Assembly: GCA_027923505.1 (NCBI GenBank)
Contig: BROI01000003.1
Coordinates: 1,116,001 to 1,180,000, forward strand
From: Mayamaea pseudoterrestris
Lineage: Eukaryota; Bacillariophyta; Bacillariophyceae; Sellaphorales; Sellaphoraceae
Direction of reading: 5' to 3'
DNA: 64,000 bases
Position 1 is the first letter of the stretch. The number at the start of each line of letters is the position of its first letter. Positions 20,792 to 30,764 of this stretch are shown one piece after another. Under the pieces are notes generated by a model. The model searched no databases, was not told the DNA's origin, and saw nothing but the letters and a program-made list of their open reading frames with translations. A program made the translations under genes and the position numbers.

Positions 20792-21964
20792 ATGGTGATG
20801 AAATTAATCTTTGCGTTGTCGCTCATGCTGCCAGCGATTCTTTCCATTGGTTTGCTGCTGCAACAAATTTCCACCTTTCAAGACGAGCAAATGTTTGCCA
20901 TGGACGCGAGCAGCAGTTTCCATCAAGCCGCAATACAAGCAGCAGCAGAAAAGTCTTTATTCTTTACTTTGCAATCATCATTATCATCTACATCTTCTTC
21001 ATCATCATTCATTCCACTCAAAGACTTGCTCAACACCTACAACGAATCCTCCTGCCCCGAGCATTTGTTTCTCATGACGGACGACTTTCACAACCTCACG
21101 GCCGAGTACATTTACAGTCGCATTATTCCCCGCATCATTCACGTCACCGGCAAGTCGCGCTGCGTCTCCGAGCCCTTTCGAAACAACATTAACACTCACT
21201 GGCGCAACAGTTATACCGACCACGCCTTTGTCTACTACAATGATGACGCCGTCAATCGACTGCTCCAGAAACACTGGCCCGCGTTTCCGCATTTGCAGCA
21301 AGTCTTGCAGTGTCTGCAGGGCGGCGCCGCCAAGGCTGACTTGTTTCGGGCCCTCGTGCTCTGGGAGTACGGCGGCATTTACACCGACATGGACAATGCC
21401 GCCACTGGTTTCAACGCGTCATATACTATATCTCCGGATGATCAAGCGTTTTTTGTGATTGAGCAGGGCAAGTTTCTGAGTCAATTCTTCATGGCGTCAA
21501 AGCCCAAGCATCCACTCATGTTCCTGCTGGTGCAGCACATCTTGCATCGCCTCCTGTCGTTGAACCAAGTCGACAAGCAGTACGTTCCGTACGTGACTGG
21601 ACCGGGAGCACTCAAAGCAGCCTATATACACTACATGAACGCGCAGGGACCAAACGAGCCAAACAAGAAGGGTCACTCGAGTCGGTACCACAATCCCAAC
21701 GAGGAGGGAGTCTTTGTTGGCGCGCTCGATAATTCGACCGTCACTGTGAGGGGCAACAATACGGAATCGACGAAATATATTGAACGCAACGTGATTCGAC
21801 GCAAGAATGTCGCCTACGCCGCCATGAACATGACGCACTATAGTGACGAAATCAAGCCGCAGGTTAATTTGGATTCCTGCATGAATCGCATCTACCTAAG
21901 GCAAGTGTTGCAAAGAGACAGTGAGGAGGGGTACAAGCGACTGCTACTGCAGCAGCAGTGGTGA
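20792..21964 (+). CDS. GT32-like glycosyltransferase with DXD motif
   Basis: Single exon, 390 aa. A signal anchor covers residues about 4-24 (KLIFALSLMLPAILSIGLLLQ). The catalytic region contains IPRIIHVTGK, THWRNSYTDHAFVYYND, and the donor/metal site GAAKADLFRALVLWEYGGIYTDMDN with DMD as the DXD motif. This is the Gly_transf_sug family (GT32: Och1, alpha-1,4-GalT/GlcNAcT, mannosylinositol phosphorylceramide synthases). Such enzymes transfer hexose from a nucleotide sugar in the Golgi. The later PYVTGPGALKAAY block also fits the family. Donor and acceptor are not predictable from sequence. Confidence 0.85.
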   Translation: MVMKLIFALSLMLPAILSIGLLLQQISTFQDEQMFAMDASSSFHQAAIQAAAEKSLFFTLQSSLSSTSSSSSFIPLKDLLNTYNESSCPEHLFLMTDDFHNLTAEYIYSRIIPRIIHVTGKSRCVSEPFRNNINTHWRNSYTDHAFVYYNDDAVNRLLQKHWPAFPHLQQVLQCLQGGAAKADLFRALVLWEYGGIYTDMDNAATGFNASYTISPDDQAFFVIEQGKFLSQFFMASKPKHPLMFLLVQHILHRLLSLNQVDKQYVPYVTGPGALKAAYIHYMNAQGPNEPNKKGHSSRYHNPNEEGVFVGALDNSTVTVRGNNTESTKYIERNVIRRKNVAYAAMNMTHYSDEIKPQVNLDSCMNRIYLRQVLQRDSEEGYKRLLLQQQW

Positions 21965-24900
21965 AAACTGTAATGGAGATTGGAATAACTTGATAATGTA
22001 TATAATAAATTTTTGAAAAAAGGAGTTACCGTAGATTAGTTTGGTGCCATGGCTCGCTCCGTGAGAGCAAATGGCGGCCTCACCATAAACTGTTATAAGA
22101 GCGTCCGCAAGGATTGAAAGATAATATGTACACCATGGACAATGCGTCGACTCGACGTGATTCTTTCAGTCTTCATATGACTAAAAGTAGTTGGAGAAGA
22201 GCGCAGTCCTCAGTTAGTTGCCATGACTCACTTCTTGAGAGAGATGGCGGCTATAGAGTGGTATCAGCTATCGCCATTTATTGAAAAGGTTGGAAAGTGT
22301 TCCACGGACGATGCGTCCACTCGACGCGACTCAGCCACGCGTAAAAAGTATTCGGAGAAAAGCGCTGTTCAGATCTTAGCAGCCGGGTAGTTCGTAATGG
22401 TGGATGCAAGTGTGAGTGACAAACGCAGCCTGTTGCGCCTACCAGTAGTGCTCACTACGATTCAATTCTAATTCCATATTGTTGCATCATCAAATAGCTG
22501 TTTTCGCTACTTGGCGTCGCAAGTGGTTGTAGAGTAAAGCGAAATTTTGGCATGTCACATCGTCCTGAGCGTGCGAGGCGACAAGCAACCGAGGACCATG
22601 AGATGGTGGCATTGCCAGCAAGCGACAAGCGTCAACTCCAACTAGCGGCGAGAAATGATGCGCGAAACGCTTGTTCATTTTAATTGGATGGTTTGTGAAG
22701 AGACTACAGATTGTTTTTCGCGAAAATGTTGAACCCCTCTCGCTGCGCGAAAAGGACTGCAAATTTGCCAAGCAATCTCAAGCATACGTCGACCCGGCAT
22801 CAACTCCAACCTAATTGCAGTCAATTCAATTAGGTAGGGCAGTTTCATAAAGTGCTGGACACCAATTCCTTTCCCTAAACGTCGGATCCATGTCGGAATT
22901 TGGGCGCATGTTATCAGCCAGTACTGGGGATCCGACCGAGTGGTCTAGTCGTTCAAGTGTCGGTCAGCCCACCGCACTGTTTTATCGTTGGCCGTCTAAA
23001 AGACGCCGTCGTAGCGGTTACATTGTATATCGGCTGCATTATACAGCATCGCCGAAATTCCAGACTCCCAGACAATCAATCCCTATAATCAAAGACATGA
23101 TGACGGTTGGCGTGTCCATTAAACAGTTGGCGAGTCCACATTATCGCAATGCAGAAGTCACATTCAAGCTTAAAATTCATGCAGCCCTCATGCTGCACGG
23201 TTGCTTGAGTGTATCATGTGCCGCTCGATAGCCTGTTTGGCATTTGGTGCGCGCTGGCAACGACGCCGACGCAACAAGTTTCGTTGAAATGTTAAAACCA
23301 GAGAGAGAACTCTTACCCACCACCGACAACATGCTATTTCTGTGATCTTATAAAGCCATTCGAGTATGTATCACCCATCACCACGTTCCGAAGGCGAAAG
23401 CAATCGCCATACGTTCGCATGGAGATGGCAACATTTATTTTCCATATTTGAAGGCGGCGGCAAAAAGGCATTTCATACGAGTGGATGAGCACGGCATCGC
23501 AGATATCATTTGACTGTGTGGAAAGTGCCAAAATGCCGCATCAATTTCAATGTCGAGCCGCATCATGACGATGGGGCACACCGAAAACTAGCAGACTTGC
23601 TCTAGTAACAGCGCGCAAGGACAAGACCTTTGGCTGGCTCGTCGCATTCCGATCATCGAAAGGATTCGTGGCCATCCACTTCCCAAACCAACTGATTTGC
23701 GCAAAGCGCCGTCCTCGGAATGCTGATTGTTGAATTATTGACTGTCGCTGCAAAATAGTGTTCATGAATACAACTGCGGTGAGCAAGGCATGCATTATCT
23801 TTGCCGCCACTCGAATGACATTAGCACAGCAGGTTCGTTTCGTTTGATCCCTTTATCCAGACACGCAATTTGGCGTTGCCGATAGGCATGGCCCAACACT
23901 TTGGAATGATTCGCTAGCCTGGTGTATATCAATGTAGCGGCAGACCCACCGAGGACTCCAATCGCCAAATGCTGCGGATTTAACGCGGCCGTCAGGCCTC
24001 ATCAAAGCCAGAAAATGTCAGCAGCCCCGAGCTTGCACTAATCAATCGCAACAACCGCTACACAGTCGCTATTTTACTAACATTGCTTTCGAAAACTTTG
24101 CCAGAGTGACAGAACTTTGGGAAAGGGAAGCGAGTGATTTAGCGATGCCCGATGCGATATCAAGTGTCCCATTCTCAAGGCGGACCATGCGATCGGCAGC
24201 TGGCGCAAGGATTGATTGTTCGAACTCGTTCGTAAGTGGACGCTTCTGAATATCACCCAAAGGTGCATTTCGTCACGTTTCAATATACTCAGCTTCGACT
24301 GCAGCACGATATGAATGCCTTCGCCCTTTGTCCGACACAAGTTATTTGAGCAACACTCTAACCATCGATGACACTCATCTTTATTGTGCTGAGCGGATGT
24401 GCGTCAATCGTAGCAGTTTATCACTAGATGTCACTCGTGAGCCAGAACCATGCGGCAAACATAACTTGTATATTCGATGCATATTCAGCTGATGCTCGTG
24501 GTGCAGTGATCCTGTTGTTGACGCGAGCCATAGTTATTTCGATTCAGTCGTCCAGATGAGTGGTGCTGGTATTGATGAGTGTTATCGCTGATGAGTGTTA
24601 TCGCATACGAGCAATTAATAAGTTGTTGCAAAGTTGCACACAGAAATGTCATTCCGATCCGGTTGTAATGCAAAAAAAGTATCTGCCCTTCAAGCGCGGA
24701 TTGACTCAAGCAGAGGCTGCACGAGAGCTATTCATTCAGTCGCTGCGGCCTTGTTAATGCTGCAAACTCAAGGCGGGCTCGGTCGAGCGAAACGTATCAC
24801 ACAATCATATGCCTCGTTTGTTGTCCATTTTCATTCGGTTCGATTGGCAAGTGATCATTAAGGCATCAACATCAACCGCTTCCGCCCATCAATATTAAAT

Positions 24901-25634
24901 AAACAATTGGCCGCTCTGTGTCAGTTCGTCCGAGTGATTGTTGATGAATAAATGCTTTGCTTCTTCGACAAGGTAATAACGATCATGGTCTCGGAAACTG
25001 CGATTGTTGAATTGCTGGATGAGGATGCATGGGCTTTCGTTCCTCATTGAAGTGTATATAACGGCAGAGAATTGCTCATTAAAACCATTGATCGAGACGG
25101 TTGCAACTAAAATTTCAATAATGGGTGGCCATCGTTAAGTTGCGAGTGACTCTGGTTTCGATACCTCGACTCAAGAGCTCGAATCAATCGATTGCGCACC
25201 AGTTTACGAGTTAAAAGCAGCTCGATATCATGAACAAAGCCACTAGATGCGCCGCGTGTCAGTGATCACTTGCCGCAGCATGTTGCAAAGCATTCAAATG
25301 TACATAGACCTTAGATTTCATTCGAAATGGTTTCCGGCGAGCATTCAGTCGTGCAATGGCGATGTCGAAAAGCCGTAAATATACCCCAGAAGCCAACGGA
25401 TTACCATCCAGAACTATCAATCGATCTTTTTAATAAAGTGGACGTAGTTTGGTTCCAGATCGTCAGATGACTCCTCGCGCGATTCCGGCTTAGTTAAATG
25501 TTGTTCAGGGTTTTAATCATTCATGTTGTGAACGACACAGCCGAGCACTCGGCAGCTTCAATTTCCGATTCGTCACTGCTCTTGGTAATCCACTGATTGT
25601 ACAACGTCGAGACTGATAAGCGAAATAGCAAGCG
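21965..25634. other. 3.7-kb region without recognisable gene
   Basis: All open frames are short and show no domain or signal on either strand. Codon-like structure is absent. The region contains an old imperfect duplication (22045-22385, listed separately). It may hold diverged repeats or an untranslated RNA, but nothing in the sequence supports a specific call. Confidence 0.5.
22045..22385. repeat. Imperfect tandem duplication, about 180-bp unit
   Basis: Segments starting near 22045 and 22220 share, in the same order, GCCATG.CTC, AGATGGCGGC-like, GACAATGCGTC/GACGATGCGTC, ACTCGACG.GA and TTGGAGAA/TTCGGAGAA. Divergence is substantial, so the duplication is old. Confidence 0.6.
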
Positions 25635-27061
25635 TTACTCTGTGGCTGCTGGGTGACCAACTGTAGCTCCGACGACACTCTCATTCAATTGTTCCGTCGC
25701 TCGCATTGCATTTAGCTTTTGCTGGTACTTCTTGTAGGCTTGTCGGTAGCGTCGCGCATATTCCGACAAGACTGCCGGCGGCCGCTCGCGCTTCAAAAAG
25801 TGAAAGAGCATTTGCGTGTAAACGTCCATCTTGCCTGGATAGCAATTGTGCAAGCAGTCTTCGTCGCGGGTGCGATGCAAGTCTGGTCGCAGCATGTTCA
25901 CTTCAAAAGCGGGAAGTATCGTGTAATTGAAAACGCTAGTGCTATTGGATGCAGCTTCGCTCAGCATTTTCAGTACAAGGTTATTTTGCCGCTCAAAGTC
26001 CTGCCAGTGATAGGAAAGGGTTGTTCGATCGTAGTTGCGTAAATCGTTAACAATATCTCGCATTTGTTGTAAATTGTTGACTGGTTCCGTTGCTTCAAGA
26101 CAGTTTGGATGGCCGGGGACGCTGTGTCATAATGAAATGAGAGTGATTGAGAGTGAGAAACAGATGAGTGTGCGCATTTAGCTCGAGAACATTTTGATCG
26201 CTTCACGAACTTCCATTCGACTCAAAATTCATCATCCATTCCTTACCTCGTCCTCCAGAAAAAGTGACAAGTAACATTCATTCTCATACATGCACTTTGC
26301 CATTGTTTAATCGTGTCAATCGTCTTGCTCATGCCGTGCTCCAATTCCTCATCCTCCACGTAGTGCGCTCCCCGATTGAGCACTAGTACCGTTGGAAAAT
26401 CCTGCTGCATCGAGTCTTGCAAATCATCGAGACGAGCATCGTTGCGAAAAACGATTCTGACCGCTCCGCGGCAGGCGCTTTGCACGTGGTTGCGGCGCTG
26501 CGATCGACTCTTGTGCGTATCGGACTGATGAACGCGTTGCTTGAGTGATTGCAGCAAACTGCTGTAGTGCTCCCACGATAGGGAATCGCCAATGATGGAA
26601 ATGGTAGTGTATTTTGCGACTCTACAAAACTCTGTTCTATCAAAGGCGTCAAAGGAGCAGTCGGAGGATGGAATCCAAACGTGCGTTTCGTACGAGTGAT
26701 TGGCAAAATGCTCCTTGGTAGAGTGAGGACAGCGCAAATGCGTCGTTTTGGAAATGTATGGAGGCTCTGGAAGAGTCATCGGAACCCACTTTCCATCCTT
26801 TAATTGTTCAGACGTGCATAATGGCGGTGCAGATGGCAAAGGAGGAGCAGTTACTGCTGTTTCTAAAACAGTTTGCGTGGAATGCTGCATTGGCAATTTG
26901 CCATCATCAAGAGGCTTATGAATCTCTCGCGACTCTTCTACGCTTCGGCTCCAGCTTTCCGTTGCGATTGTCGCTTGCAAGCGAAGTTTATTGACATAAA
27001 TCTGCAAGGAAACCAGACAAAGAAACAAAGCTGCTGTTCCAAAGGTCCGAGGAGACGCCAT
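25635..27061 (-). CDS. PC-esterase / trichome-birefringence-like SGNH protein (PCE2)
   Basis: Two exons on the minus strand, 27061-26247 and 26121-25635, with a 125-bp GT-AG intron; the join gives FFWRTSVPGHPNC in frame and 433 aa. A signal anchor (FGTAALFLCLVSLQIYV) follows the start. The domain has CTSEQLKDGKW, EPPYISKTTHLRC, the nucleophile motif ISIIGDSLSWEHYSSLL, NRGAHYVEDEE, and LRPDLH followed by DCLHNCYPGKMDVY. It resembles PCE3 (46-47.5 kb) more than PCE1: both have GDSLSWEHY and the NCYPGKMDVY ending. It likely acts in the Golgi on glycan acyl groups. The C-terminal 40 residues are a basic/Gln-rich helix not present in PCE1. Confidence 0.8.
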
Positions 27062-27495
27062 GGTTGAAATTGGAGGTGCAGAGATTGTGTCGTCCCGAGC
27101 CGGCCGGCAAATCGGCGACGACGTATCTTTTGATGTCTTTCCAATACCGCATGCTGCCTGAAAAGTCGTTGCTTACGTCACCACAACAAGACGCGCCAGC
27201 CGGCTGTCACGCCTACCAACTGCCCTGTATCTGTGAAACGTGCTCTGGGCATGTCCGCGCGCTGCCACTCGCCAAACAGAGGCATCACTTTTTCATCGTT
27301 GGTATCTCATCCTCCAGCGATCTGAGCGCATCGTTCCGACCCTCTCTTGGTGCAGCAGCAGCAGCAGCAGCTTGATCGTCATCCTTTGCTTGTGCAGTCT
27401 AGCAATAAAATTTCATATCAGCAGCAGCAGTCAAAGGCTGATTCATAATTCATACGAGCGCGCGCAACAAAAATTGCAGCAGCAGCAACGCTAAC
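27062..27495. promoter_or_regulatory. Divergent promoter region between PCE2 and the Cys-rich protein gene
   Basis: 434-bp gap between diverging genes. It contains (GCA)n and (CAG)n tracts at 27353-27371 and 27420-27431. No other gene is seen. Confidence 0.4.
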
Positions 27496-30400
27496 ATGCC
27501 GGACGAAACAACCACCGACCATGACATGACCCAGCAAATCAAGCCCATTGTTTCCGACATTATGACAGTCTCGTCAAAAGAGACTCTTGATTCGAGAGAC
27601 GAAAAGGATACTGCGCATGACAACGAGACGAAGCAGCATCCATCCGGCGGCACTCTCGCTCCTCATGGCCGCTACCCTCCTCCTTCAAACCCGAACCAGC
27701 AGCAACAACAACAATCACGAGCACCATTCTCCATGCAGAATCGAGGAAACTACGGACCGCCGCCGCCTCTTCCTGCAGCCTACTACGGATACGGACAGCC
27801 GCCTCTTCCACCGCATCATCCTCATCATCCGTCGCAGCAAAAGTTTAACAACAGCAACAACAACATGATGCTTTCGCACCAGCATAATGGATATGGAGGG
27901 CAGCCGCCTCCGCCGCATTTCATGGGAAGACCAAACATGAGTGGACCTCCTCCGATGCAGCATCATGCGCTCAACCATCATCCTGGACAGCAGCAGCATG
28001 GTTTGCCGCCGCCGCAGCACCATCAGGTACAAATGCATCTTCTCCAGCAGCAGCAAGCGCAAGCGCATCATATTGGAGCAAATAACCATTCCATGAACCA
28101 ATTCTTTCAGCATCATCAGCATCACCACCACCATGCTTCCATGGGAGGACCGCCTCTGTACGCTGCACCAGCCAACGGCAGCAGCATGCCCATGGCAGCC
28201 TTTTCCAATCGCAACAATGGACGCGCCGACAGTCCGCCGCAGCACTTGCAGGCGGCATCCTCCATGACGAGCACCAACTCGAGCTTGCTGGGACGCAAGC
28301 GCAGCATGGAAACGTCCTTTTCCAACGCGCACGTTGTGACTGGCTTGTACGTGAACGGCAACATGTTTCGACGCTCCGACGGCAAACTCGAGTCGCATAG
28401 TCACGAGCTAATGCTGAACGACAATGGCAAAATCAAGACGCATCGTCGCAACCATTCGGGTGCAAGTACGGCGAGCAGTTTGAGTGTTGGTGGATATAGT
28501 TTTGAAAGTTACGAGGGGCCGCGAGGTGAGTTTATGAAATCGATTTGATTTGAATTGGTCTGGTTACTGCAATTTAAAAACATATCTCATCGCTGCCCTT
28601 TTTGTTTTGTCAACAGTCGGCGCGATCGAGGATCAGCTCATGACTGATATGCAAAGTAACAGTCCAAAGCGACGCAAGGGTGACCAGCTCCTTGTCGACA
28701 CGTCACGGCCAGACTCATCCTGCTCCATGGGAACGGAGAAGGGTTTCGAGCAAATGTCGATTGAGCATGCCGAAGAAGACGCAAGAAGCAAGCAGCAGCC
28801 GCACTCGACGAGCAGCGCTTCGTCCGCCGGCCATGGTAATTTGTTTCTATCGCTGTCAACCTCGCCAATCAACCAGGACATTGACCAAACTCCAGTCAAA
28901 AAGAATACCAACCGAAACGACTCGGACATGGAAGAAGAAAAGGAGACTCCAGAGCAGGAGAAAAATGTTCCGTCATCAATTTTTAAATTCAAAGGTAGCA
29001 TGATTGACAAGCCAAAGATTGATACTGCTTTATCGGATGTTTCGCGTCCGTCGGATACGCCAACTCCGCCAGCCTCGCAAAACGAACTCACTCGAACTGC
29101 ATCCATGGCGGAGGAACATTCACTTTTGAATCGGCACTTGCGAAACCAATCATTTACGCCATTGCCGCACTTGAATACAACTGGTAGCTCTGGAGCGTCA
29201 CCATCGAATGCAGCTTTCGCTTCCGCGATGGCGGCGCCACAGCTTTCGTGGAGCATAGCCGGAGATACGCCGTCGCTGGGCGATTTAGCCGACTGGGATG
29301 ACGACCATCCGAACCATGGCAAGCTTATCAAGACAGACCAAAAGATTCGACCTGGATCGGCAACTTCTGCATCGTCGGCACGTCACATGGCAATGAGTCC
29401 GCAAGACTTTCAGTTCTGGAAAGAGGAACAGGACATGGCTGATGTGGCCATGAGCGGAACAACCACACCTTTACCCGCCTTTTTTGAACAAGGCACAAAG
29501 GACGGAGCTGAGAATGGTGGCATCCGGTTCGATGCCAAGTCGGCACAAGGTCAAAAGTCGCGAGAGTACGACTATAACGCGCACCCAATGATTATGGGTC
29601 GCAATGGAGGAGGACTTCGCATGGTCAACAACAAGCAGCAGCAACACTTGTCTGGGCCTTCTTCGCAATCGAATCATAACATGCTATGGGGTAAGCACAT
29701 CGAAGATGCTGGAAATAAAACGCCAATTGGTATGCCTCCCACGCCGATGTTTGGAAATAGTGAGTTTCGCGATGATGTGCACTTTGGCCCGCGCAGTCCC
29801 ATGGGAGGAGACCGACGCGAAGGTGGAATGGAGTTTGGAGGCTTTCCTGTATACCCACCGCATCATCTAGCGCAGAGCCACAACGATCGCATCCGCAATC
29901 TTCGTGGCCGAATGCATCCAGCAATGCATATGCCACCCATGCCCCTGCATATTCCTCCGCCAATGTCGTCGCATCTACCAATGACATCGCCAATGGGTCT
30001 TGGTCCAAAGGCAGGACTATGGAGCCCACATCATCACCCGCATCATCCGTTTCACGGAGGGATGCACCCAGGTATGGGCAGTCCGCACCATCACCACCAT
30101 ATGGGTTCACCGCTCAACAGCATGGCACATAGCAAACGAAAGTGCGTTCCATTAAAGCCACCAATCCCCTCCAAATTTCAAGGTGAAATGGAAAGTGCAA
30201 AGTCCGCTCCTGTTCCAGAGTTCACAAGTCTTGTCAATTTCCCTGCGCACATGAGTCAAAAGCAGTCAGTGAACCTACCCGAAGGCATGCGCTGCTGTGT
30301 TATGTGTGGACAGGCATGTCAGTGCACGCTTGGCAATAAAACTAAAAAGTGTCCTCCCAAGAAAGGCAGCGACAGCAGTCTTGCTCCACGAAGTAGCAAC

Positions 30401-30682
30401 GGTCAAGACTGCATGGGAGACAAGGGAGGTGGTTTCGCCATGATCCCCAGCCAAAACAAAGGCTTATGCACGCTTTGTGATGTCAACGTGTGGGTCATCG
30501 TCTCGGCCGGACTTGAGATCAAGTGGTGCAAAGGATGCAAAAACTTTCGACCATGGGCTGCCTTCGGGGAAAAAGGTTTGGCGACAAAGTGCCTACGTTG
30601 TCGCGATCGACAGCGCGAAAAGTACGCATTACAAAAGGAGGAGAAGGAAAAGTCGCGTGCGGTCATCAAAGTAAAGAAGTAA
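27496..30682 (+). CDS. Large low-complexity protein with C-terminal Cys-rich (zinc-ribbon-like) domain
   Basis: Two exons, 27496-28525 and 28617-30682, with a 91-bp GT-AG intron (donor GTGAGT, acceptor CAACAG); the join SYEGPRVGAIEDQ keeps frame and gives 1031 aa. Most of the protein is disordered: Gln-, His-, Pro-, Met- and Gly-rich runs at residues about 50-260 and again at about 740-850. The last 140 residues hold cysteine pairs in the order CCVMCGQACQC, CTLCDVNVW, KWCKGCKNFRPWAAF and TKCLRCRDRQREKYA, which look like paired zinc-binding knuckles, then a basic Lys/Glu helix. This pattern suggests a nuclear nucleic-acid-binding or regulatory protein. I do not recognise a named family. The second exon could be mistaken for a separate gene because its frame is open from 28550. 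Confidence 0.75.
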
Positions 30683-30764
30683 ATAAACAATTGATAAACG
30701 TTTTTTTAACTTATCACTGCATCTATGCCTGGACGAATGTGTTTGTAGTTCAGCGCGATCGACA

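Noticed and set aside
22890-23231. 113-codon plus-strand frame in the gene desert
   Set aside because: No recognisable domain and no support from neighbouring frames.
27715-28404. Minus-strand Met/Arg-rich open frame
   Set aside because: Antisense of the CAT/CAG-rich coding repeats of the Cys-rich protein.
28550-30682. Separate gene starting at 28550
   Set aside because: The first 22 codons are intronic; GTGAGT at 28526 and CAACAG before 28617 join it in frame to the upstream exon.
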